A stretch of DNA of 64,000 nucleotides, taken from positions 29,579,300-29,643,299 of the forward strand of contig CM028332.1 of assembly GCA_016647705.1 (NCBI GenBank), given 5' to 3'. The notes under the pieces are model-generated. The model was not told the DNA's origin and ran no database searches. It saw only the letters and a list, made by a program, of their open reading frames with translations. The position numbers and the translations under genes are program-made. The DNA comes from Eucommia ulmoides. Its lineage: Eukaryota > Streptophyta > Magnoliopsida > Garryales > Eucommiaceae. Shown here piece after piece: positions 12,241-23,679 of this stretch (position 1 is its first letter; the number at the start of each line of letters is the position of its first letter).

Positions 12241-12661
12241 TTAGATCTTCAATGTATGAATATTTGTCGGGATTAGCATATTTACTTCTTAGACCACGTT
12301 GGTGTCATCGACAACTAAGAGTTTGGAACGTCTTGACTAGCATTTCATACCGTAGATCTCTTTTATTTCCTACAAATTTAATTATTGCAATTTATGTCAT
12401 TGTACTTACTTTTAGTCATTTACTTACCGACAATCATTCCCATGATTCTATTATCCGTTTAGATCTTCGGTGTATGAATATTTGTCGGGATTAGCATACT
12501 TACTTCTTAGACCACATTGGTGTCATCGGCAACTAAGGGTTTGGAACATTTGGACTAGCATTTCATACCATAGATCTCTTTTATTTAATTCAAATTTGAC
12601 TATTGCAATTTATGTCAATACTTTACTTACTAGCAATCATTCCCATGATTCTATGATGCGT
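12241..12661. repeat. 218-bp tandem duplication
   Basis: Two adjacent copies (12241-12458 and 12459-12661) start TTAGATCTTCRRTGTATGAA and share GTCGGGATTAGCATA, GGTGTCATCGRCAACTAA and ATCATTCCCATGATTCTAT. Identity is high. Each copy has a short open frame beginning MYEYLSGLAYLLLRP, which I do not recognise and consider incidental. Confidence 0.85.
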
Positions 12662-13407
12662 TGTGATGAGGGTGTCCCCTCTACTTAGGCTCGGAGCATT
12701 AAATGAAAAAATATTTATTTTTCACATTTACTTTAATGTCTTGCTTGCCGTCTCCATTGCTCCATGCCCGTTGAAATCAAGAGATGACAAGATTAGAAAA
12801 TCCTTTCCCTAGGATTCATGTTTTTTGTGTTAATTTAGGGAAAATCTTATATGTTGAATTTACAGGAAAAATCACTGCTACAAGATGGGTAAAAAAAACT
12901 CACAAATATTCTTTAAAACAAAATTTTAACAAAATTTTCACCAAAATGCATATCGACTAAAATATGAATCATTCTATCATTCACGTCCTTGAAACTTGAA
13001 ATGGCATAATCGATGGATAGATTTTACGTCACAAAACCAGGTTTTTTTTTTTTTTTTTGGGTGATTTATTCTTCTCCTATGATTCAATATTTAATTAAGC
13101 ATTCAAATACCTTTAGGGTTATTAAAATTAAATTTGAATGTTTACAACTCAAGTATTTCTTGTCTGTAAAAGTCATAAGATGACTCCCAATTTTGCATAC
13201 CATATTTCGGCAGAGTCTGAGTCATCACCTACATATAAAATGAAACTTCAAGCTTTTTAAACAACGAACAACTTTTGTATTCTGAACTTTTGAAAATAAA
13301 GCCTTTAAAATCAAAATTTCAACAAATTTAGGTCGAATTCTAAAATTTTCTGTTTTGAAAATCTTTAACTCAATTTTTCACCATCAAAATGGTTTCAAAT
13401 TTATTTT
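12662..13407. other. intergenic DNA, no feature recognised
   Basis: AT-rich sequence with a T run near 13042-13058. No open frame, repeat or terminus is convincing. Confidence 0.5.
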
Positions 13408-13412
13408 AGGAC

Positions 13413-13588
13413 GGTTAAGATAATTGAGAAGTGGAAGAATGAATCATATATTGATATGTAATAAAGAGAGCTAAGGTTACATATAGGATACCCAAGAATA
13501 TAATATATACATGAGTATTTATATGAGAAGTGGGACTTAGGGTTTTGCCCTATGGGCCAAGTGGGCTAAGCCCATTATTACACTAACA
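13413..13588 (-). repeat. 3' LTR of copia element 1
   Basis: This 176-bp LTR matches the copy at 15812. In element sense it starts TGTTAGTGTAATAATGGG and ends TTATCTTAACC, where the last base of the usual TAACA has changed. Adjacent on the internal side is the polypurine tract, TTTGAGGGGGGA in the minus sense (13589-13600). Confidence 0.9.
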
Positions 13589-13604
13589 TCCCCCCTCAAA
13601 CTCA

Positions 13605-15665
13605 AGATGGTAAATGGGAGGTGAACTTGAGTTTGGAAGCCAAAGAGTGAAAACGTCTGGGTGGATGAGCCTTAGTGAAAATGTCTGTTGTCTAATCGGC
13701 TGAACTGATGGATTGTAAACGAATCGTATTATGGAGAATGTGATAACGGATGAAGTGACAATCAGTTTCGATGTGTGTTGTACGCTCATGGAAGACATCA
13801 TTGTGAGCGATCTAAATAGCACTCTTACTGCCACAATGTAGGGTAGTGGCAGTAGGAGAAGAAATGCCCATGTCAGAAAGTAACCATCTAAGCCAGAAAA
13901 GTTCTTGAGTTGCATCAGTTATGGCACGAGATTCAGCTTCAGTGCTGAAACGAACAACCACAGTTTGTTTCTTACTATGATAGGAAATGAAAGAGTTACC
14001 CAAGAAGAAACAGTAACTAGTGGTTGAACGTCTATCGGTGGGGGTCTTCGGCACAATTTACATCAGAATAAACTTGTAAGATGGGAGCAAACTGAGCTGA
14101 GAAGTGAAGTCCATGAAATAAATTACCCTTGACATACTGAAGGATGCGAAAAACAGCCAAGTAATGGGTGGTCCGAGGAGCGAACAAGAACTGACTGACT
14201 TGATGAACGACATAGGTAATGTCGGAGCAAGTTACAGTAAGATATACAAGATTTTCAACCAGTTGGCGATATAGAGTGACATCTTGAAGAGGTGAACCGT
14301 CGAGTGGCGTAAGTTTGATGTTCGACTCGAAATGAGTAGTGGCAGTGGTTGAGTCAGTGAACCCATTCTTGGAAAGGAGATCCGAAGCATATTTGGTCTA
14401 AGAGAGAAAATATTCATCTGAATCGGATGAGACTTCGAGGCCAAGAAAATAGGTGAGCACGCCAAGATCTTTCATCTCGAATTATCCACTAAGAAACTTT
14501 TTGAGTTCAGAAATACCGCGCAGATCATTTCCAGTTATAACCATGTCATCCACATATAATAAAAGAATGATAATAAATACCCTTGGCAGTATGGGGAATA
14601 AACAGAGCCGAATCATGAGCACTAGGTGTGAACCCAAACTGATGAATGGTAGTGCTGAATTTGCCAAACTAGGCACGTGGAGCTTATTTCAAACTATATA
14701 GGGCACAACGAAGACGACAAATATTATTTCAAGGGACAAATAGGCCTGGAGGGGTATGCATATAGACTTCCTCAAGAAGATCGTCATTGAGAAATTCATT
14801 TTTGACATCCATTTAAAAGAGAGTCCAGTTTCGAATGGCGGCGACGACAAGAAGTATATGGACAAATGTGAGCCTTGCCACTGGAGCAAATGTCTCTTTA
14901 TAGTTAATGCCATATTCCTGAGCAAATCTCTTGGCAACAAATCGGGCCTTATATCGATCAACAGAGCCATCAGAAAAGCGTCTTGATCTTAAATACCCAT
15001 TTGTATCCAATATGAGTTTTTCCAGAGGGCAGATCAACAATATCCCAGGTATGAGTTTTAACGAAGGCCTGAACTTTTTCGTCCATTGCTTTCTACCGAT
15101 GAGGATTAGTACTGGCCTCCTTATAGGATTGAGGCTCATGCAGATAGAGTATAATAGAAAAACAATGAAAATCAGTAAGGTAATATGGACGATGAGTTAC
15201 CATGGTAGAGCGGCGAGGGTGCTCTAGAGTGTGGGTCTCAGAGGCAGTTAGTACAGAATCATCGGCCACAGGAGAAGTCTCAGGCATAGTCACTGGAGTT
15301 GGAGATGTGAGATCAGCTTGTGGTTCTGGAGTGGGTTCAGCTGGTTGGTCTGGGGTGGATTCAGCATAAGGTGCAGGCCTGGACTCAACTGGAGGTGGTA
15401 AAGTGGACTCAGTAGTATCTGGAACTATATCCTGTAGAAATAACTCAATGGATGAATCAGTAAAGAATATGGACTTCGTGAGGGTTGACATTGTCAAATG
15501 ATCGTAAGGAAGAAAACATTTGATGTTCCCAAAAAATGACATGTCGAGAGATACGAAGAGTTTTAGAAATGGGATTCCAACACCGATACCCTTTATGTTC
15601 GATGCCATATCCAAGAAAACAACATAGATGAGCCCTCGGTTCCAGATGAGCGATGTGGAACAGGA
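13605..15665 (-). pseudogene. copia pol remnant: integrase C-end, reverse transcriptase, RNase H
   Basis: Reading from the high coordinate, a KGIGVGIPFLKLFVSLDMSF stretch corresponds to the integrase C-terminal region (HKGYRCWNP...ISRHV in relatives). A Pro/Glu/Thr-rich linker follows (PEPQADLTSPTP and similar). The RVT_2 reverse transcriptase shows [20 protein letters not shown] and TFAPVARL (14813-15139) and the catalytic YVDDMVITGND (about 14560). RNase H (13812-14054) shows DRRSTTSYCFFLGNS and STEAESRAITDATQELFWLR. At least four frame changes separate these pieces, so no protein can be made. Confidence 0.88.
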
Positions 15666-15798
15666 ATCTACATATCCGTCCTTAAGTGCAACCCTCAGTT
15701 TGCATGTATGATTTGACTAGGAGAAAAATATTATAAATATGCAACCCCCGACTTGCACAGATAATTTGACTGCGAGGGAGTGAGAAACCCATAACCTT

Positions 15799-15811
15799 GG
15801 CTCTGACACCA
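15799..15811 (-). other. primer-binding site (initiator tRNA-Met)
   Basis: The minus strand reads TGGTGTCAGAGCC directly after the LTR. It differs by one base from the TGGTATCAGAGCC of plant copia elements, which pairs with the 3' end of initiator tRNA-Met. Confidence 0.9.
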
Positions 15812-15988
15812 TGTTAAGATGATTGAGAAGTGAGAGAATGAATCATATATTGATATGTAATAAAAAGAAACAAGGTTACATATATGAAATGATACCCAAG
15901 AATAGAATATATACATGAGTATTTATAAAGGCAGTGGGGCTTAGGATTTTGTCCCATGGGCCAAGTGGGCTAAGCCCATTATTTAACA
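15812..15988 (-). repeat. 5' LTR of copia element 1
   Basis: This 177-bp LTR has termini TGTTAA and TTAACA (plus-strand reading TGTTAAGATGATTG to ATTTAACA). It is directly followed in the minus sense by the primer site at 15799-15811. Confidence 0.9.
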
Positions 15989-15993
15989 AGGAC

Positions 15994-16300
15994 AAAACAT
16001 TTTTTGAAGATTTTTGGTTAACAAATATTTGTTGTTCTTTATATTTTCCTACCTGGATGCATCTAAATGAAGTGTTTTGTCAATTTTACAACCTGTATTT
16101 TTCAGACATGTAAAATAAAAAATGTCATTCCTAACCCTTTGAAAGTGCCAGCTCATGTAACTCTTTTGAATTGGTTATTATCAGAATTAAAAAAATGGGC
16201 AGTTACCAAGAAATTCTCATATAAGGACAAAACTACCAAATACATATTTTTTAAAAACATGTTACAAATTAATCATTTTGCCTTTTTATAACGATTTTAA
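15994..16300. other. intergenic DNA, no feature recognised
   Basis: AT-rich sequence between the copia insertion and the stem-loop repeats. The open frame at 16067-16291 resembles nothing I know. Confidence 0.5.
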
Positions 16301-16306
16301 CCCTTG

Positions 16307-16535
16307 TGTTATATTCAACGCGAGGGTCATGTTATATTCAACACAATCTCAGATCGTGTTATATTTAACACAATCTTATTTCGTGTTACATTCAACTCGG
16401 TCTCATGTTGAATATAACACGAGGTCGTGTTACATTCTAATTTTTTTAATTCAAATTGGTAATCTCCTGTTATATTCAACACAATCTCATGTTGAATATA
16501 ACACGAGATCGTGTTATATTCTACTTTTACCGTCA
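16307..16535. repeat. cluster of GTTATATTCAAC stem-loops
   Basis: The 12-mer GTTATATTCAAC, its complement and near variants occur about nine times in 230 bp. One pair forms a perfect hairpin: GTTATATTCAAC at 16469-16480, a 10-base loop, and GTTGAATATAAC at 16491-16502. CGTGTTA motifs intervene. The structure resembles the cluster at 61140-61490. An (AT)n tract follows at 16580-16601. Confidence 0.75.
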
Positions 16536-16559
16536 TACAAACCAAATCTATACAACTAA

Positions 16560-17082
16560 GAACCCTAAATCCCACATACATATATATATATATATATATA
16601 TTTGTATATCAAATTCACAATTCAATCAAACCAAATGAATCCAACCAAATCAACCAAATAAATCCATTCAACATGCACAAACAATCACCAGTTAATTGAA
16701 GCCCTAATCTATTCAACATGCACAGACAAATCATTGGCTCCGAAGCTCCACAGTTGTGCCATAATCAAAGCTAGAACAACAACCAACATAAGTCGCCGAC
16801 GGTAGGCAAATCTGTTCGGTGAAGGTAGAGATTTGTCCAAGTTCGGTGTCGGAGAAGGCAAAAACTTCGTCGGTGGAGGAAGGGCATAGGCGATCAATCG
16901 TGAACTCTTTCCTTATCGCGAAAAATCCTTTCAAAATCGACGAATTGTTCAAATTTCAAAAGACGTAGCCTAGTACACGGGCACAGCTATTGCACTTGAT
17001 CTAGGTTCGTTTCCTCAGGATTCCCCAGTAATTTAGGGTTTTGAAGAAGGGGTATTTCTCGAATCTGAATTTGGTGGTGTCG
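16560..17082. other. sequence upstream of the glutathione reductase fragment
   Basis: More GC-rich than its surroundings from about 16730. A minus-strand open frame (16731-16952, 73 aa) contains FAIRKEFTIDRLCPSSTDEV and is not recognised. The stretch from 17010 to 17082 could be leader or transit-peptide coding sequence that belonged with the reductase fragment, but no resemblance is firm. Confidence 0.35.
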
Positions 17083-17331
17083 ATGGCAGAGAATGATAGC
17101 GTGCCTTTGTCTTCCACTCGCCGCCGTTGCTTCTCCACTTGATACCAGTCCACCAATGGCTCTGAACCGCCCCACAACTATGACTTCGACCTCTTCGCCA
17201 TCGGCGCTAGGAGCGGAGGCTTCAGAGCTTCTCGTTTAGCCGCCAATTTTGGCGCTTCCATCGCCATTTGCGAGCTTCCGTTCTTAATGATTTCTGCTGA
17301 GATTACCGGTGGATATGGAGGAACATAAGTC
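17083..17331 (+). pseudogene. glutathione reductase N-terminal fragment (plastid type)
   Basis: Glutathione reductase uses NADPH and FAD to reduce oxidised glutathione; the plant plastid form starts with a transit peptide and then the FAD-binding fold. Here one frame reads [34 protein letters not shown] and [12 protein letters not shown], closely matching the family's YDFDLFxIGAGSGGxRASR...CELPF...GGVGGT segment. There is an in-frame TGA at 17140-17142. The dinucleotide-binding loop has Arg for Gly (GARSGG for GAGSGG). The frame stops exactly where the redox-active CVxxxC should begin. Only about 80 codons of roughly 500 remain. It is a non-functional fragment, possibly one exon carried by a transposon. 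Confidence 0.85.
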
Positions 17332-17339
17332 TGAACTCA

Positions 17340-18100
17340 TTGATTTCTAGTTGATTACAATCATAGATTTTGTAACGATAATGACTCTGTTTCAAATGGA
17401 AGAGCTAAAGAGACGGAGATGAAAGAGGGAGCAACGACGGAATGAAAAGGAAAGGGAAAAAGAAGGGGCAAGAAGGATAAAATCGTCATTTTAAAAAATT
17501 TAGGACTATCCTGTGCAAACTAGCGTTTTTGGAAGGACAATCTTGTGAAAAAAAAAAATGTAGCGGGACAATGTTGTAGATTTAGCCTTTTAAAGGTATT
17601 ATTTGGTATTTTTTCCTTAAAAAATTAAAAATAAAGAAGAATTGACCATTTTTAACGGTCAATTAACAAATATTAGGTCAAAAAAGAATTTGTTACTCAT
17701 TCTTTCGTTGTGAGTGAAACAAAATGGGATCCAAGTGAAATTTGGACAAATTTTAAAAGAGATAAGTGAAATTTTTTCCAAAAACAATTGAAAGAAACCA
17801 CTTTGTGAAGATTTTTTTTTTTTTTTTTTAAACCATCCAAACACGGTATTGAACTTAAAATAGTAGCTTGACATTAACAACATTACTTTTGTTTTTAAAT
17901 GTTTCCAAGTCAACTTATGTGCAGCTCGACTAATTATGTATCCAAATGATTACTTGTGCATTTAAAATTAAATTTAAAATTTAATTTTTAAAGTGTTTTT
18001 CAAGGTAGTCAAATCATCATGATTGACAAGGATTTTAGCTAACAAATTCTTTTGGTCAAAACAACTTACATCCGGTAGTGAGAAATGAATAAATATGGGT
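17340..18100. other. intergenic DNA between two gene fragments
   Basis: Purine-rich around 17400-17470, then AT-rich with a T run at 17813-17830. A short inverted pair, GACCATTTTTAACGGTC, lies near 17643. No gene is recognised. Confidence 0.5.
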
Positions 18101-18120
18101 GTCTAAATTTTATGGCCAAG

Positions 18121-18575
18121 TCAGCTACGAATACCTTGAATCGCGACCACTGTCAATTCCGACACCAGTACCCCCCACAACCTTTGATTTATTCTCGACG
18201 GTAACTGTTGCCCCGAAACTATACGAAATATCAAGATTTCCAAAAGAATCCGAGGAGTCGTTCCTATGGACTTGGTGCGATAACTTGTCCGTCGGCGCAT
18301 GGACGAATAGATCATTGATTGCGATGTTCACCTCGCCAACGTACCGGTCACCAAATTTTCGTTCGCAGTACAGCTTGATGACGTTTGTGTGGCCCTCCCG
18401 CTGGACCGCCTCCTCCTGGATCTAGTACCTAACAGTGTAGTTCCATACCGGGTTGATTCCTCCCTTCGTATCGATCTGGGTACGCTGCTCCGTGTCAGAA
18501 TTGCCGGAGATCGAGATTGTTGCGTAGACTTTCATATCGCCGAACTTCCAAACGTTTGGGAGGTTTGTGTGTGAA
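18121..18575 (-). pseudogene. C2-domain protein fragment (SRC2-like)
   Basis: C2 domains bind calcium and phospholipids; the SRC2 group are small plant stress-related C2 proteins. In one minus-strand frame the sequence reads FGDMKVYATISISG, EQRTQIDTKGGINPVWNYTV, VIKLYCERKFGDRYVGEVNI, then LDISYSFGATVTVE. These match the family's KVYAVVSISGD...NPxWNxxxKF...FGDKEIGEV...GxLxFSYKF. The first strand of the domain is missing upstream of 18575 and an in-frame TAG sits at 18422-18424. The C-terminal tail is Gly-rich. It lies about 0.8 kb from, and opposite in strand to, the glutathione reductase fragment. Confidence 0.82.
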
Positions 18576-19843
18576 TTGCTGAATTGGGTGAGAGAATTAA
18601 CAAAAAAAGGTAAATAAATTGCTGAATTTGCTGAATTGGAATGTCACAATATCCCCCACTCAAAGATGCAATGACCTCATCGCATTAATCCACTTCATCT
18701 GTGTAGATAGCAGTCCATAAATAGACACAAAACAACCTATAAATAGACACATAGTACCTATTTCGAAGCTTCTATCCCTCTCTAAAGCCTCTATTAACAC
18801 TATCACAATGTTTCTAGACTAAATTAGCTTTGATAGCATTTGTAATGCCCCACGTGGCCCATTGGCCCATTATATTTTCGACCGAGTTCATGTGGAAAAA
18901 AAAATGCTTAAACTAAGTTGCTAGTAATTATAATCTTCATGGTAATTTATATATCAGACAATTCTTTCTAATACTTCTGATGTAAGATTTTGCAATATTA
19001 TTGTGGATTAAATATTATATTCCTACAACATATTTAGTTGAATATAATCATGGTGGAATAAAATCAAAATTTCTCCACTAATTTGTTTGTTTATAAAATA
19101 TAATGATTTTTTTATTCCACACGAATCAAAAGTGGATTAATGGTATTTATTGATTTAAGGAGTAGAATGACACTCATTTTTATTGATTTTTTTTTTTCGA
19201 GAATTAAAAATTAAAGTTCAAAAAAAATGTTGATATAGATGTATATATAGAGAGAAACGTGTACCTCAGTGTGGTACCTCTAGGTACCGCATATTTATAA
19301 TATTTTTAGCGAATTTTATTTTAAATCTTTTAATTACTGATCAGATCAAATAAGTTTGTTCATTTCACTTTAAATTATGTATCTTTAATTAAGTTTAAAT
19401 TAGATTTTTCGTCTAATTTGGTTGTTAAATTAGACGGAATTAGGGATAAAATTATAAATTCATATTTTTTTAATTTTTATTGGTTTTCCATTTTTTTTTT
19501 CTTTTTTAAATATTTTTTCTTTTTTCTTTTTTCTTTTTCTCTTTCTTCTTCACCTACCAACCCCTACCTCTACAACTCTCCGCCATGCGCCGTCCACTCC
19601 CACTCTACACTGCCGCATCTGAACACCAGTTGTGCCGTCTCCGTAGTATGTACCCTTCCCACCTTCATTGTTCCGTGTTTTGGCTCTTTTCACCCCCTCT
19701 ATTCCTCTCTTCTCTCTCGCTCTCTCTAAAAAAAAAAAAACCCAGTTTTTTTTTTCTCTAAAACTAACCCAGATTCTATATCTTTCTCTCTACCCTACTG
19801 ATTCACTAATGCCAGCATAATATTATAAAGAAACCAATCTCTT
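18576..19843. other. intergenic DNA, no gene recognised
   Basis: AT-rich. A palindromic GGTACCTCTAGGTACC lies near 19274. Positions 19480-19545 are T-rich, followed by a C/T-rich stretch (19550-19800). A 103-codon open frame there (19418-19729) is low-complexity and not credible. Confidence 0.5.
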
Positions 19844-20001
19844 TGTTAAGATAATTGAGAAGTGAGAATATGAAAGATATATTGAATGATATGAAAAGGT
19901 TATAATGACACAATAGTATATACAACTATTTATAAGGGAAGAGGGGGTAAGGGTTTTGCCCTAATGGGCCAAGTGGGTTGAGCCCATATAATACATTAGC
20001 A
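19844..20001 (-). repeat. 3' LTR of copia element 2
   Basis: This LTR, about 158 bp, is related to those of element 1 (shared AAGATAATTGAGAAGTG, GGGTTTTGCCCTA and GGGCCAAGTGGG). A polypurine tract, TTTGAGAGGGGA in the minus sense, adjoins at 20002. Confidence 0.85.
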
Positions 20002-20039
20002 TCCCCTCTCAAATTCAAGGCAGTAAATGAGAGGTGAAC

Positions 20040-21660
20040 TTGAGTTTAGAAACCAAAGAGTGAAAACATCCGGGTAAATGAGCCTTAGTGAAAATATCTA
20101 CTTTCTGATCGACTCTGATCGACTGAATTGATGAATTGTAAATGAACCGTACTCTGGAGAATGTGATGTCGGATGAAGTGGCAATCAGTCTCTATATATT
20201 TGGTATGCTCTTGGAAGACTTTATTGTGGGCGATATGAATAACATTCCTATTATCACAGTATAGGGTAGTGGCAGTAAGAGAAAAAATGTCCATATCAGC
20301 GAGTAGCCACTAAAGAAAAAAATGTTATTGAGTTGCATCAGCCATGACATGATATTTAGCTTCAGTGCTGGAACAAGTAACTGCAGTTTGTTTCTTACTA
20401 CGCCAGAAAATGAGAGATTTACCCATGAAGAAATAGTAACCAGTGATTGAACATCTGTCGGTGGCATTTCTGACCCAATCAACATCAGAATAAGCTCTAA
20501 GATAGGAGAAAATTGAGCTGAGAAGTGAAGTCCATGAACTAAAGTACCCTTGACATATCGAAGGATGCGAAGAACAACCGAGTAATGAGTGGTTAGAGGA
20601 GCGGACAAGAACTAGCTAACCTGATGAACATCATAGGCAATGTCGGGGCGAGTGACAGTGAGGTATACAAGACTTCCAACCAATTAGCGATATAGAGTGA
20701 CCTCCTGAAGAGGTGAACCATTGGGTAGAGTAAGTCTGATGTTAGGCTCGAGAGGAATGGTGGCAGTGGTGGGGTCAGTGATCCCAACCTTGGACAAAAG
20801 ATTCAAGGCATATTTGGCCTGAGAGATAAAATATCCATATGAATCAGATGAGATTTTGAGGCAGAAAAAATAGGTGAGTATGCTAAGATCTTTTATCTCA
20901 AATGGTCCACTGAATTTTTTTTTTGAGTTTAGAAATACCACATAGGTAATCTCTAGTAATAATCTTGTCATCCACATATAATAAAAAAAAGAAGGATAAT
21001 ACCGTTTGTAGTGTGGTGAATAAACAGAGACGAATCATGAGCACTATATGTGAACCCAAACTGATGTATAGTAGTGCTGAATTTGGCGAACCAAGCACAT
21101 GGAGCTTGTTTCAATCCATATAAGGCATGACGAAGGTGAAAAACTTTATTTTGAGGGGCAACTAGGGCGGGAGGTAGATGCATATAGATTTCCTCAAGTA
21201 GGTCTCCATTGAGAAATGCATTTTTTACATCCATTTGATAGATAATCCATTTTCTAATGGCGACAACGACAAGATGTGTACGAACATATATGAGCCTCGC
21301 TACTGGAGCAAATGTCTCTTCATAGTCAATACCATATTCCTGAGTAAAGCCCTTGGGAACAATTCGGGCATTATATCGGTCAACAGAGTCATCAAAAAGT
21401 GTCTTGATCTTAAACACCCATTTGCACCCAATAATTTTTTTTTTCAAGGGGCAGATCAACAATATCCCAAGTATGAGTTTTGGCGAGGGCCTGAAGTTCT
21501 TCTTTCATTGTTTTCTACCAAAGAGGATTAGTACTAGCCTCCTTATAGGATTGAGGCTCATGCAGATGAAATATAGTAGAAAAATAATAAAAGTCATTAA
21601 GGTAAGGTGGACGATGAGTTACCCTAGTAGAGCTGTGGGTCACAGAGGTAGCTGATATAG
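20040..21660 (-). pseudogene. copia element 2 reverse transcriptase and RNase H remnant
   Basis: RVT_2 reverse transcriptase: [45 protein letters not shown] (first catalytic Asp) and ALYGLKQAPCAWFAKF lie in one frame (20968-21462). YVDDKIITRDY is in another (about 20970). RNase H follows, ending VFQEHTKYIETDCHFIRHHI (20085-20294). Frame changes at about 20980, 20700 and 20600 break the polyprotein. Confidence 0.9.
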
Positions 21661-21699
21661 AATCATTGGCCACAGGAGAAGTCCCAGACATGGTTGTTG

Positions 21700-22570
21700 G
21701 AGTTAGAGGGGTGAGATCAGTAGGTGGTTCTCGAGGAAACTCAGCGTAAGGTGCAAGAGTGGACTTAACTGGTGGTGTTGTATTCTCATTAAATAACTCA
21801 ATAGATGAATCAATAAAGAATCTAGAGGTGGTGATGGTTGACATATTAAATGACCGTAAGGAAGAAAACATTTAATGTTTCCAAACAACGACATGTCGAA
21901 AGATACAAAGAGTTTTAGAAATGGGATCCCAGCTTTGATACCCTTTATATTCATTCTCATATCTAATAAAACAACACAAGCGAGCCTTTGGTTCCAATTT
22001 GTTATGTGTATGTGGTTTGAGGAGAATAAAACAAATGCAACTAAAGACTCTAAGTTCAGAGTAATCGAGAGGTTTATCGAAAAGACGCTCAAATAGACCT
22101 TGGTGTTGGATTGTAAGAGAAGGGATACAATTTATGGTGTAGACGACTGTGAAGGCAACATCATACCAAAAACACTCAGGACATGGTGAAGAAATAAGGA
22201 GAGCACGAACTGTGCCAAGAATTTTTTTATGTTTGCGTTCGGCTCGTCCATTTTGTTTGGATGTACTAGGACATGAGCGATGGGGGAGCGTGCCATTTCT
22301 ATGAAGCAGGTTAAGAAAAACACGATTCTTGTATTCCATTGCATTATTTAAGCAAAAAACCTTGATATTCTTAGAAAATTGGGTTTGAACCATAGAGAAG
22401 AACTCATAATATATTTGGATACAACCATGTATATCGAGAGTAGTTGCCCACAAAAATAACAAAGTAACAACTACCACCTATCATAGTATGAGGAGAAGGA
22501 CCCCAAATTTAAGAATAAATGAGATCAAAGGGCATGAGGGAAATAGATTGTCTCTCTTTGAAAGGTAGAG
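21700..22570 (-). pseudogene. copia element 2 integrase remnant
   Basis: The frame at 21872-22477 covers the second half of the integrase core and C-terminal part. It shows SKQNGRAERKHKKILGTVRA, FWYDVAFTVVYTINCIPS, YSELRVFSCICFILLKPHTH and LEPKARLCCFIRYENEYKGY, colinear with plant copia integrases. The N-terminal catalytic part (22480-22570) is frame-shifted. The acidic catalytic residues cannot all be placed in one frame. Confidence 0.88.
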
Positions 22571-22574
22571 CTGG

Positions 22575-23650
22575 TTATTTTGCAAATTGGCAATGGATAC
22601 ATTTAAAGGACTCATGCTGAACTGAACCTAACTGACCACTAGAGATAAGCAATTCGAGTCGATGAGATAAAGTGTGGCCTAACCAAGAATGCCAAATTTG
22701 GTATGGTGATAGGAACAATGGTGGCTGTGGAGATAATGATGCGGAGAAAGATACTAGTGGTGGTGGTGGTAAGGTTACACAAGTTGGTGAAGGGACATGT
22801 AGTTGTGGTGGTAGTGGAGTTTGAGATGGAAGGTGCAAACTGCTGAGTTCAAGTAGATGTCCAACTTTACAGCCTGTCCCAAGGATTTCTCCTATCCAGG
22901 GATCCTACATACGGCAATCACTGTTAGAAAATATAACTCAAATCCCAATTCACAAAGTTGCCTAACAAATAAGAGATTTAAGCTGAGTTTCGGAATCAAA
23001 TACGTGTCAGGAATAAAAATATGGGAAGTAAAAACCTGACCATTATGAGTAACACGCATTTGAGAACCATCAGCGGTATGAATACTAGGAAGATTCAAAG
23101 CGGAGAGTTTGGTGGAAATTTTTTTGAGATCAGATGCTATATGATTCCAACAAGCAGAATTAAAGAACAAAGAAGAATTACCTATGGTAAGTGAGAGAGC
23201 AGGGAAAGATTTGTACCATTCATGGAGAAAGTGTAATGAAGGAGTAAGGCCATATCTGCAATAAACATGGTAACAGTAGTGGAAGTAGGATCTGAACCCT
23301 CTTTGGCATTGAGAATGATCGAATAACCTGCAGACATCGCTTTTGAATCAGATCAACAATATACAAGTATACTGTAGGATATAAATCTAGAAAAACTGCT
23401 ATCATGGATAGATTCAGAAGTTGAAATTCTCTAGGAACCGCTATTAAATCTCCAAGAGATTGAGCAAAAAATGAGTGAATCGAGGTAGAAACCACACACG
23501 AATGTAAAGGAAAATATATTTTGTGAGTCTCAAACCACAAAACGGAGGTTGGAAATAAAATCAGAGTGTCAAAAAAACCCAAGAACTAGTCCAAGTTTGA
23601 AGAAAACTGGTAAAAAAAGGCCTAAACCGCCACAATAAATTTACTTAATT
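22575..23650 (-). pseudogene. copia element 2 GAG-pre-integrase, protease-like and gag-end remnant
   Basis: QIWHSWLGHTLSHRLELLIS with SFKCIHCQFAK (22575-22838) is the zinc-binding pre-integrase domain (H...H...CxxC). Before it, FNSACWNHIASDLKK and TADGSQMRVTHNGQVFTSHI (22892-23170) match the protease/pre-integrase region of this family. Upstream to about 23650 the coding is not clear. Beyond, at 23680-23800, a Pro/Ser-rich frame runs through a repeated CCACGTCA motif. Confidence 0.8.
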
Positions 23651-23679
23651 GAACCGGTGAAGTGGCAGGGACAGAGGAG

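Larger units (their letters stand above)
13413..15988 (-). mobile_element. Ty1/copia retrotransposon 1, internally deleted, with intact TSD
   Basis: Both LTRs (13413-13588 and 15812-15988) are present and flanked by a perfect duplication AGGAC (13408-13412 and 15989-15993). In the minus sense the order is 5' LTR, tRNA-iMet primer site, end of integrase, Pro-rich linker, reverse transcriptase, RNase H, polypurine tract and 3' LTR. Gag, protease and most of integrase are gone: sequence jumps from just inside the primer site to the GYGIEHKG region at about 15650. The pol remnant is broken by stops and frameshifts. At 2.58 kb it is about half the usual copia length. Two more copies of this family lie at 19844 and 49952. 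Confidence 0.92.
19844..23650 (-). mobile_element. Ty1/copia retrotransposon 2, 5'-truncated
   Basis: Same family as element 1: the 3' LTR (19844-20001) starts TGTTAAGATAATTGAGAAGTG on the plus strand and adjoins a polypurine tract. In the minus sense, gag-end, protease-like, integrase, reverse transcriptase and RNase H regions are all recognisable. No primer site or 5' LTR is found before the sequence becomes unrelated near 23.65-23.85 kb, so no target duplication can be seen. Every domain is broken by stops or frame changes. Confidence 0.9.

Noticed and set aside
13583..13915. 110-codon minus-strand frame next to the copia LTR
   Set aside because: A shadow frame of the RNase H region; the motif-bearing frame is a different one.
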